Positions 1-5,096 of a DNA stretch of 10,210 bases are shown in pieces (the stretch's first letter is position 1; the number at the start of each line of letters is the position of its first letter). The position numbers and the translations under genes are program-made. Under the pieces are notes generated by a model. That model saw nothing but the letters and a program-made list of their open reading frames with translations, did no database searches and was not told where the DNA came from. This stretch comes from Marinagarivorans sp. UBA5870 (GTDB lineage: Bacteria; Pseudomonadota; Gammaproteobacteria; Pseudomonadales; Cellvibrionaceae): NCBI GenBank assembly GCA_002432555.1, contig DJFO01000388.1:157-10366 (forward strand), in the 5' to 3' direction.

Positions 1-205
1 CCGTTATATTTCGGCCGACCACTTTATCGATGTTTTTCGCAGCTACTACGGGCCGACGCACAAAGCTTTTGCTATTTTACCGCGCGACCAGCAGGACGGG
101 CTTGCCCGCGATATTCGCAGCCTGATCAGCGAATTCAATGGGGCGGACGACGGAAGCCTGGTGGTAAATTCGGAATATCTGGAAACGGTGATCACCAAAA
201 CGTGA
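1..205 (+). CDS. SAM-dependent methyltransferase, C-terminal end (partial)
   Basis: An open frame enters from the left edge (first full codon at 2) and stops with TGA at 203-205, giving about 67 residues. The peptide begins RYISADHFIDVFRSYYGPTH and ends EYLETVITKT. The pattern 'FRSYYGPTHKAF', a helical stretch, then 'VVNSEYLETVI' is what I recall at the C-terminus of class I (UbiE-like) SAM-dependent methyltransferases of about 270-280 residues. The SAM-binding Rossmann motifs lie upstream of the window and cannot be checked. The substrate is unknown. The gene converges on the regulator at 223-1827, only 17 bp away, and the two probably share the hairpin at 225-251. Assignment rests on remembered family resemblance of the tail only. 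Confidence 0.7.
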   Translation, partial: RYISADHFIDVFRSYYGPTHKAFAILPRDQQDGLARDIRSLISEFNGADDGSLVVNSEYLETVITKT

Positions 206-222
206 AATTGCGCCGCTGCACA

Positions 223-1827
223 TCAAAAGCCTGCTAATAACAGGCCTTTTTCCATGGCGGTGCGCAAAGGCGTAGCGCCAAGTTGAAACGCATTAAAAAA
301 ATGCGTCAAGCTGGCCTGGGGCGCGCAGCTGCGCACGTGCTCACGCCAGTAACGGGCGCGCTGCAAATCCCCCGCGAGCGCGTAGATCGCCGCGGCAATC
401 ATCCAGATTAAAAAATGCGCGCCCGGGGCCAGGGCCGCTTTTTCCGCCCATAATACTGCTTGCGCCGGTTCCTCAACCCGCAGAAAAGCCAATGCCCGCA
501 CCGAAAATACGCCGTAGGAAAGCGGGTCCAAGGGGCTGAGAGACAGCGCCTGGGCGGAATTCTGCAGCGCGCGGTCGGCGTCACCCTGCAGCACTTCGGT
601 GTAAGAACACGAGTAAAAACCCTGCGCAAAATTCGGGCTGAGGCTCACCGAACGTTCCAACCAATCCCGCCCGCCCAGAATATTGTCCGCCAGCCAAAAG
701 GAGCGGCCCATATTGTAGTTGGTGAAGGGGTCGAGGGGGTCGAGCTCAATCCCCCTTTCGGCGAAAGCGCGGGCATCGTTGCGCGCGGCCACTGGATCAC
801 CGGAGTATTTTAAAAAACAGTCCTGAAAACGCGTGAAGGATTTACCTGCGTAAGCGCGGGCGAATTGCGGGTCCTGGGTTATGGCCCTGTCGAAATCCCG
901 GGCGGCAAGCCGATTATCCGCTGCGGTAAAACGAAACATATGGCGCAAACCCAGATGGTAGTGCGACCAGGCGTCCATGTTGTCGGAGGTTTTCAGCACG
1001 GCGAGGCTCGCCTCATGCTGGGGGATATACATTTCCAAGGAGGATATGACGCTCGCCAAAATCGCCTGGCGGGTATCGTGCACCTGCTCGATGCCGACTT
1101 CAAAACGGTCCGCCCACACCACGTCTTCGCTCAGGCAATCATTCAGCTCGATGGTAATGGCCAAACGCCGGCCGAGATTTTCGACCGACCCGGAAAGCGC
1201 ATAGCGCAATTGCAGCTGTTCGCCCAGGCGGCGCAGATCCACGTCCGGCTGGCGAAATTGAAACGCCGTGCCCCGCGCGATCACGCGCAACCAACGCAAA
1301 CGCGAGAGCGCTTGAATCAGCTCGTGCGCCAGCGCCTCCGCCAGAATATCCAGCGGGCCCGCCGCACCGAGACTGCGTAAGGGCAACACAATAATCGAGG
1401 GTTTGCCCTGCGCAATCGGCGCTGTGTCACTCAGGGCTGTGTAACTCGGCGCTGTGTCATTCGGGGCTGTTTCATTCGAGAGACCGCTGACTATACGCGC
1501 GCGATCGGCAGCCGATGGTTGCGCGATAAGTTCGCCGATAAAACGAAAACCTCGACCGCGAACTGTCTGAATGTATTTCTGCTGACCGCCATCGTCTTGC
1601 AATGCCTTGCGCAATGACTTCACACAGGTACTGATGGCCGCATCGGAGGTAAAACGGCCGGACCAGAGTCGCGCAATGATTTCCTCTTTGGATACCACGC
1701 GCTCCCGGTTTTCCAGCAGGCAAACCAGCAGCTCGAATACCCGCGGCTCCACGGGCAGCGGCGCGCCGTCGCGGCTGAGCTGAGCCAGATGGCAGTCGAC
1801 GATAAAATGGTCAAATTGATAGCGCAT
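223..1827 (-). CDS. Winged-helix (OmpR/CadC-type) regulator with TolB-like and TPR-like regions
   Basis: This 534-residue protein probably controls transcription. Residues 1-100 form a Trans_reg_C winged helix: an N-terminal 'FDHFIVDCHLAQLSRDG' sheet, the 'VEPRVFELLVCLLENRERVVSKEEI' helix, the recognition helix near 'AAISTCVKSLRKAL', and the wing signature 'TVRGRGFRF' at 88-96. Residues about 101-142 are a low-complexity linker with four 5-residue repeats (118-137). Residues about 143-275 ('PSIIVLPLRSLG', 'LSGSVENLGRRLAITIELND') resemble the TolB-like region seen in CadC/adenylate-cyclase-type regulators. Residues about 285-530 are TPR-like helical pairs ('AARDFDRAITQDPQFARAYAG', 'RALQNSAQALSLSPLDP'). 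There is no membrane helix, so it is a soluble sensor rather than a true CadC/ToxR protein. The ATG at 1827 is fixed by an in-frame TAG three codons upstream. There is no Shine-Dalgarno, and the -10 of a good promoter ends 6 nt before the ATG. The target genes are unknown; the divergent OmpA gene and self-control are natural guesses. Confidence 0.88.
   Translation of the reverse strand: MRYQFDHFIVDCHLAQLSRDGAPLPVEPRVFELLVCLLENRERVVSKEEIIARLWSGRFTSDAAISTCVKSLRKALQDDGGQQKYIQTVRGRGFRFIGELIAQPSAADRARIVSGLSNETAPNDTAPSYTALSDTAPIAQGKPSIIVLPLRSLGAAGPLDILAEALAHELIQALSRLRWLRVIARGTAFQFRQPDVDLRRLGEQLQLRYALSGSVENLGRRLAITIELNDCLSEDVVWADRFEVGIEQVHDTRQAILASVISSLEMYIPQHEASLAVLKTSDNMDAWSHYHLGLRHMFRFTAADNRLAARDFDRAITQDPQFARAYAGKSFTRFQDCFLKYSGDPVAARNDARAFAERGIELDPLDPFTNYNMGRSFWLADNILGGRDWLERSVSLSPNFAQGFYSCSYTEVLQGDADRALQNSAQALSLSPLDPLSYGVFSVRALAFLRVEEPAQAVLWAEKAALAPGAHFLIWMIAAAIYALAGDLQRARYWREHVRSCAPQASLTHFFNAFQLGATPLRTAMEKGLLLAGF
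225..251. terminator. Probable bidirectional terminator between convergent genes
   Basis: The stem is GCCTG (229-233) and CAGGC (241-245) around a 7-nt loop, CTAATAA. It is flanked by AAAA at 225-228 and a T-run at 247-251, so either strand reads as a short GC stem followed by Ts. It sits 20 bp after the methyltransferase stop. On the minus strand it lies inside the last codons of the regulator, whose stop is 223-225. The stem is only 5 bp, so termination may be partial. Confidence 0.55.
1419..1478 (-). repeat. Four tandem 15-nt units within the regulator linker
   Basis: Four adjacent 15-bp units (starting 1419, 1434, 1449 and 1464 on the + strand, consensus GSGCTGTGTCAYTCG) differ at only a few positions. 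They encode NETAP-NDTAP-SYTAL-SDTAP, residues 118-137, between the winged helix and the TolB-like region. The unit is a multiple of three, so copy-number change would keep the frame and alter only linker length. Confidence 0.9.
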
Positions 1828-1985
1828 CGCGCCATGCTAACCAGGGCTCACTGGAGGGTCAACGGCCGTGGGGCAGGTCCGCGGGTACCGGCGCGCCGCA
1901 GCGGGATTGAGTGCGCTCTCTCTCTGCGGCGGAATTTGACCAGGATCCCAATGACGGGGTCGCCCCGAGGGGATATTTGACCCTC
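1809..1985. promoter_or_regulatory. Divergent control region with four TTGACC boxes
   Basis: TTGACC occurs four times in 177 bp: on the minus strand at 1809-1814 (inside the first codons of the regulator) and 1857-1862, and on the plus strand at 1936-1941 and 1977-1982. The inner minus copy and the outer plus copy extend to a perfect 9-bp inverted pair (1854-1862 and 1977-1985). The two plus copies share ATTTGACC and are 41 bp apart. The GC-rich stretch 1955-1972 can fold into either of two small alternative hairpins. Two copies serve as candidate -35 boxes; the others could be operator half-sites. Function is inferred only. Confidence 0.35.
1834..1862 (-). promoter_or_regulatory. Sigma70-like promoter of the regulator, apparently leaderless
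   Basis: Reading the minus strand, TTGACC (1862-1857) is followed by a 17-nt spacer and TAGCAT (1839-1834). This is a 5/6 match to the -35 and a 4/6 match to the -10, with ideal spacing. A start site 7 nt after the -10 falls on or next to the A of the ATG at 1827. The region between holds no ribosome binding site, so the transcript would have little or no 5' leader. Confidence 0.5.
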
Positions 1986-2004
1986 GATTCGCTTCTATGA
2001 TAAG
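1977..2004 (+). promoter_or_regulatory. Possible promoter of the OmpA-domain gene
   Basis: TTGACC at 1977-1982 (5/6) is followed by a 16-nt spacer and GATAAG at 1999-2004 (4/6 to TATAAT). TATGAT at 1996-2001 is a closer -10 match but only 13 nt from the -35. Transcription from here would give a leader of roughly 95 nt before the ATG at 2106. The -35 lies in a 9-bp motif, TTGACCCTC, whose inverted copy at 1854-1862 holds the -35 of the divergent regulator. Confidence 0.35.
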
Positions 2005-2042
2005 AAAGCCGCCAGGTGTGGAACTGCGGGCGCACCGGCGTC

Positions 2043-2074
2043 CCAAACCCATGCCACTCCAAACCTATGCCGCT
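2043..2074 (+). repeat. Two tandem 16-nt units in the OmpA-gene leader
   Basis: CCAAACCCATGCCACT (2043-2058) is followed directly by CCAAACCTATGCCGCT (2059-2074), 14 of 16 positions identical. It lies in the presumed leader 32-63 nt upstream of the start codon. It may be a simple local duplication. Confidence 0.7.
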
Positions 2075-2105
2075 CAAGGAACATAAGCCCAAGATGGAGA
2101 GCCCT

Positions 2106-3194
2106 ATGCAATGGCATAAAGCCGTTAAAGCCGCCGTAGTTTTTCTGAATATCCTAGCTCTGGCCCTGATTTTCCCCGCTCTGACCCAGGCCGCAGTCAC
2201 CCTTCCCACCGCCGATATCGAGGGCGCCGACACGCCGGTGGTCGGCCGCTTTACCGGCTCCTATATCGTCAACTACAACAGCGTTCAATACGACGAATGG
2301 ACTCTGCCCCTCTCCCCCCTGCAAAAGCTGGAGCCCACCCAGAAGGACGCACGCAATAACACAGTTTTCAAGCCGCAGCAGGAAAAAACCCTGGCGGGCA
2401 AACATACCCGGTTGGTGTATTTGTTGCCGGAGGGCGTGTCCGCCTTGCAGGCGGTGCGCAATTACCAAAATGAAATAAAATCCGCGGGCGGCAACCTCTT
2501 GTTCGAGTGCGATATGCAGACCTGCGGCGGCGACAGCGAGGGTCTTTTCACCGGCGGCGGCGGTCGTCAGGGCATTGCCAAATATCTCTGGCCGGAAAAC
2601 AAGATCACGGCGAAGTTCAATACCGTCGGCCACTGCCTGCAGACGGGCAAACCCGGCGACCTGCGTTTCACCTCCCTGGAACTACCGGGCCGCAATGCTC
2701 ACGTGGCGGTGCTTACCTATCAGCTGGCCAGAGGCGGCTGCAAAGAAGTAACCGGCCGGTCCGTGGCCGTGGTCCACGTGATTGAAGGCGAAAACATGGC
2801 CCAGACCATGGATACACCGGCGGCGGACCGCATGGCCCAGGCGATCCAAACCGAAGGGCGCATCGCCCTCTACGGAATCTATTTCGACTCGGGTAAAGCG
2901 GCGGTGAAACCCGAATCCGCCCCCACCTTGGAACAGATCGGTCTGCTCTTAAAAAGTAACCCGTCTCTCAAGTTGCTGGTGGTGGGACACACCGATAATA
3001 ACGGCAACTATGAGAGCAACCTGGCGCTGTCCAAACAGCGCGCGGATGCCGTAACGGCGGCCTTAACGTCACGATACGGCGTGCAAGCCGCGCGACTCAA
3101 ACCGGTTGGCGTCGCCTTTGCGAGCCCTCTTGCGTCCAACGCCGGGGAAGAAGGCAAGGCAAAAAATCGGCGGGTGGAGCTCGTGGGTTTTTGA
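2106..3194 (+). CDS. Secreted DUF4892-like protein with C-terminal OmpA peptidoglycan-binding domain
   Basis: The protein has 362 residues. The start at ATG 2106 is chosen because GGAGA (2096-2100) lies 5 nt upstream and it opens directly into a Sec signal peptide: Lys5/Lys8, a hydrophobic stretch 10-25 and a cleavage region near TQAA (27-30). The frame is open upstream to a GTG at 2016, but no earlier start has a ribosome binding site. Residues about 40-235 resemble DUF4892 by memory of the pattern ('LPLSPLQKLEP', 'YLLPEGVSALQAVRNYQNEI', 'LLFECDMQTCGGD', 'HVAVLTYQ'). Four cysteines (135, 140, 177, 212) could form periplasmic disulfides. Residues about 251-362 are a clear OmpA C-domain: 'YFDSGKA', 'VVGHTDNNG' with Asp297, 'NLALSKQRADAV' and 'NRRVELV' with Arg355, where the Asp and Arg are the family's diaminopimelate-binding positions. 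It should sit in the periplasm or at the outer membrane, anchored to peptidoglycan. There is no lipobox. The role of the N-terminal domain is unknown. Confidence 0.88.
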   Translation: MQWHKAVKAAVVFLNILALALIFPALTQAAVTLPTADIEGADTPVVGRFTGSYIVNYNSVQYDEWTLPLSPLQKLEPTQKDARNNTVFKPQQEKTLAGKHTRLVYLLPEGVSALQAVRNYQNEIKSAGGNLLFECDMQTCGGDSEGLFTGGGGRQGIAKYLWPENKITAKFNTVGHCLQTGKPGDLRFTSLELPGRNAHVAVLTYQLARGGCKEVTGRSVAVVHVIEGENMAQTMDTPAADRMAQAIQTEGRIALYGIYFDSGKAAVKPESAPTLEQIGLLLKSNPSLKLLVVGHTDNNGNYESNLALSKQRADAVTAALTSRYGVQAARLKPVGVAFASPLASNAGEEGKAKNRRVELVGF

Positions 3195-3221
3195 ATTCCT
3201 CTCGGCGTTGGCTGTTAATTT

Positions 3222-3238
3222 CCTGGCGGCATGCCGGG
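3222..3238. other. Small hairpin downstream of the OmpA-domain gene
   Basis: CCTGGC (3222-3227) can pair with GCCGGG (3233-3238), with one G-T pair, around a 5-nt loop. No T-run follows, so it is not a standard intrinsic terminator. It lies 27 bp after the stop of the OmpA-domain gene, in the 132-bp spacer before the next gene. Confidence 0.3.
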
Positions 3239-3263
3239 AGCCGCGCCCCAACCGAAATTGAAC

Positions 3264-3269
3264 TATAGT
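3264..3269 (+). promoter_or_regulatory. Possible -10 element for the 204-aa unknown gene
   Basis: TATAGT matches TATAAT at 5 of 6 positions and would give a leader of about 50 nt to the ATG at 3327. No acceptable -35 lies 16-18 nt upstream, so the site would need an activator, or the gene may be read through from the OmpA-domain gene. Confidence 0.25.
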
Positions 3270-3326
3270 TTTTGGCGCAGACAAAAGTGCAAAACCAGCG
3301 CCTTATTTTTACTCAAGGAGATCCAC

Positions 3327-3941
3327 ATGTTCGCTAACCAAGCCGCCTTTAATAACCCGCTGAGCCGGATGCAGGCACTGGGTAAAAACACGCGCCCTTC
3401 CGCGGCCATTGTCAGCACCAGCGGCACCCCGCTGTTCTTTCCCCAGACGGGTGGCATGATCAATCCGCAGCGCGAGGAAATCGCGAAGGACACGGTCCTC
3501 TTCCGATTTGCCGGCGGCACCGCTAAGCTTAACGACGCGGTCACAGGCGGCTGGTGGGTTCATAAAAAAGAATTCGACCAGATCTGCAATTATGCGAAAC
3601 AGAAAAATATCACCGTTCCCATGGCGGCCAGAATGTTGTGCTGCGTGCCCCCAGAATGGAGCGATATGGGCACCCTGGTGCGCGCCATAGCCCGCGAACC
3701 TTTACTAGCGTACAAAGGCCTGGGCAATAACGTCAGCCAGCCGACCAAGGATGGCCTGGGCAACGTCAATATGACCGCGCACAACCATATTGCCGCGCTG
3801 CGACTGCATCAATTATTTATCCCTGGCCTGGCGGACGTCGCCAAGACCACCGCCGACCGCGTCATGCCCGGCGCACTGCTGGTGGAACGCCACTGGAAAT
3901 TCAGCAAAGAGGAAGCGAATCGCGGTTGGCTTTATATCTGA
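3327..3941 (+). CDS. Hypothetical protein, 204 aa, unrecognised
   Basis: I do not recognise this family. The ATG at 3327 is supported by AAGGAG (3315-3320) at 6-nt spacing; the frame is open upstream to 3231 but without a ribosome binding site. The protein has no signal peptide or membrane helix, so it should be cytoplasmic unless exported by a specialised route. The first 40 or so residues look flexible (rich in Asn, Ser, Pro, Ala). The core begins near residue 55 with 'DTVLFRFAGGTAKLND', then 'AVTGGWWVHKKEFDQI' (72-87), a helical stretch, a 'LCC' pair (Cys105-Cys106), a Pro/Gly-rich centre 'AYKGLGNNVSQPTKDGLGNVNMTAHNH' (128-154), and a tail 'GALLVERHWKFSKEEANRGW'. The spaced Arg60, the tandem Trp pair 76-77 and the conserved-looking Gly runs suggest a compact enzyme-like or binding fold. 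The neighbours give no function. Codon use looks like the flanking genes, and the open frame plus good ribosome site make it a real gene. Confidence 0.8.
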   Translation: MFANQAAFNNPLSRMQALGKNTRPSAAIVSTSGTPLFFPQTGGMINPQREEIAKDTVLFRFAGGTAKLNDAVTGGWWVHKKEFDQICNYAKQKNITVPMAARMLCCVPPEWSDMGTLVRAIAREPLLAYKGLGNNVSQPTKDGLGNVNMTAHNHIAALRLHQLFIPGLADVAKTTADRVMPGALLVERHWKFSKEEANRGWLYI

Positions 3942-3950
3942 CGACCATAG

Positions 3951-3975
3951 GGAAATCTTCACAACAGAGATTTCC
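3951..3975. repeat. Perfect 8-bp inverted repeat after the 204-aa gene
   Basis: GGAAATCT (3951-3958) and AGATTTCC (3968-3975) form a perfect stem with a 9-nt loop, starting 10 bp after the stop codon at 3939-3941. No T-run follows. It could protect the mRNA 3' end or help block convergent transcription. Confidence 0.5.
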
Positions 3976-4002
3976 ACCTTACCTCAAACAGCAAAATCGG
4001 GC

Positions 4003-4035
4003 GTAGGGTGGAACCGCAAAGCGGGTTCCACCACC
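4003..4035. repeat. REP-like extragenic palindrome
   Basis: GGTGGAACC (4007-4015) and GGTTCCACC (4024-4032) are a perfect 9-bp inverted pair. With the inner CCGC-AAA-GCGG the hairpin can extend to 11 bp with one bulged base. The left flank reads GCGTAGGGTGG. From memory, extragenic palindromes opening with GTAGGGTGGA and closing with TCCACC are widespread in many bacterial genomes; I did not verify this by search. It sits in the spacer between convergent genes, 16 bp from the stop of the AraC gene, a typical place for a REP element. No further copy is in the window. Confidence 0.5.
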
Positions 4036-4050
4036 GAATTTATTGCGACA

Positions 4051-4944
4051 TCAACCTCGCCCCGCGCTCCGCACGTCCCGGCGCGGGGGTGCGCCGAACA
4101 TTCGGCCGTAGTCGCGGGTAAACTGGGAGGCGCTCTCATACCCCACTTGGTACGCGGCTGTGTTGGCATTAGCGCCTTCGTACAGCATCAAACGTCGCGC
4201 CTCTATCAGGCGCAGGTGCTTTTGATAGGCGCCCGGCGTGAGAGAAGTAATGTCTTTAAAATGCTTGTGGAAGCTGGTGAGGCTCATGGCTGCGGCGGCG
4301 GCCAAACGCTCGGTTGAAATACGGCCGCGGAATTCCGTCTTCAGCACATCGATCGCCCGAGCGACCCGGGCGGCCCGGCTATCCGAGGCGGCAACAAGCT
4401 GCAGTTGCTGTCTGTGCGGGCCGGCGAGCAGCCAGTAGTGAAGCTCCTTCATTAATCCCGGCAGCAGTTGGGGAATCGCTTGGGGATGGCCTATCAGGCG
4501 CATCAGGCGAGCACTGCTCTCCAAAATGGCCTCATCGATATCCTGCAAAAAGAGAGTGTCTAGCCCGGATACCGTCCGGGTTGACTCACCCTCCACTTCG
4601 CCCCCTAATTCCCGCAACAGGGTCATATCGAGCTCCACCGCTAAGGCGATATAAGGCCGGGCAGAAGTCGCTTCTACAATCTGACCCAAAACCGGTATAT
4701 CCGCCGCGACGATTACGGACTGACCTGCAAGGCAAATTTGCTCCCGCCCGCCGACCAACAATCGCTTCGCCCATTGCAGCACCAGGCAAACAACCGGACG
4801 GTAGGTGGAATGCATTTTGCCAGTAGGCGCGTCGACGCACACCAGCCGCACGCCGGGGACAGGCGTGGGCGCAATACCTTCGGCGCTGCCCTGCTCCTTC
4901 ACATATAGCCGTGCCGCGTCGATTAGATTTTGCTGAATACCCAT
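4051..4944 (-). CDS. AraC-family regulator with AraC_N (cupin-like) sensor domain
   Basis: The protein has 297 residues from the ATG at 4944. The frame is open further upstream, with only TTG codons at 4965 and 5034 as alternatives, but the family normally begins near this ATG. The ribosome site is weak (GAGCAG). Residues about 1-185 match the AraC_N type ('VPGVRLVCVDAPT', 'YRPVVCLVLQWAKRLLVGG', 'SVIVAADIPVLGQIVEAT', 'LLPGLMKELHYWLLAGPHRQQL'), a presumed effector-binding cupin. Residues about 190-290 form the double helix-turn-helix: the first near 211-232 ('TERLAAAAAMSLTSFHKHF'), the linker 'LTPGAYQKHLRLIEARRLML' and the second near 262-283 ('AAYQVGYESASQFTRDYGRMFG'). It is divergent from the dehydrogenase at 5097, the usual arrangement for this subfamily, and probably controls it through the inverted repeat at 5027-5072. 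The inducer is unknown. Confidence 0.92.
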   Translation of the reverse strand: MGIQQNLIDAARLYVKEQGSAEGIAPTPVPGVRLVCVDAPTGKMHSTYRPVVCLVLQWAKRLLVGGREQICLAGQSVIVAADIPVLGQIVEATSARPYIALAVELDMTLLRELGGEVEGESTRTVSGLDTLFLQDIDEAILESSARLMRLIGHPQAIPQLLPGLMKELHYWLLAGPHRQQLQLVAASDSRAARVARAIDVLKTEFRGRISTERLAAAAAMSLTSFHKHFKDITSLTPGAYQKHLRLIEARRLMLYEGANANTAAYQVGYESASQFTRDYGRMFGAPPRRDVRSAGRG

Positions 4945-5026
4945 ATCAAGCTGCTGCTCTACCAAGTCGTTAGCCGTGCAAAGATCGATGACACTACCAC
5001 ATGCGCAGGATTGGGCAAATATTCGG

Positions 5027-5072
5027 GATTCCAAAGCAAAACGGTGGGCTGCCTCTGTTTTATCCTGGAATC
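5027..5072. promoter_or_regulatory. Candidate AraC-type operator between the regulator and the dehydrogenase
   Basis: GATTCCA-4nt-AAAAC occurs twice in inverted orientation: 5027-5042 on the plus strand and 5072-5057 on the minus strand, with a 14-bp spacer. The two 7+5-bp parts are identical and the 4-bp centres differ. A split half-site of about 16-17 bp is what a two-HTH AraC monomer typically contacts, so an inverted pair would hold a dimer. The right half-site ends 12 bp before the dehydrogenase ribosome site GGAGG and covers a weak -10-like TATCCT (5061-5066). Confidence 0.5.
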
Positions 5073-5096
5073 ACTTTTCCGATGGAGGTTTATCCG

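Noticed and set aside
460..1380. Plus-strand open frames (460-813 and 865-1380) opposite the regulator
   Set aside because: They are antisense to a gene with clear winged-helix and TPR-like content, have low-complexity sequence and no ribosome sites.
2016..2105. N-terminal extension of the OmpA-domain protein from GTG 2016
   Set aside because: It would bury the signal peptide behind 30 residues; the ATG at 2106 has a good ribosome site and the signal peptide starts there.
1859..2233. Minus-strand 124-codon frame across the divergent spacer
   Set aside because: It overlaps the signal peptide region of the OmpA-domain gene, has no recognisable domain, and would cover the promoters.
4314..4826. 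Plus-strand 170-codon frame opposite the AraC gene
   Set aside because: Proline/arginine-rich antisense shadow of a clear AraC protein.
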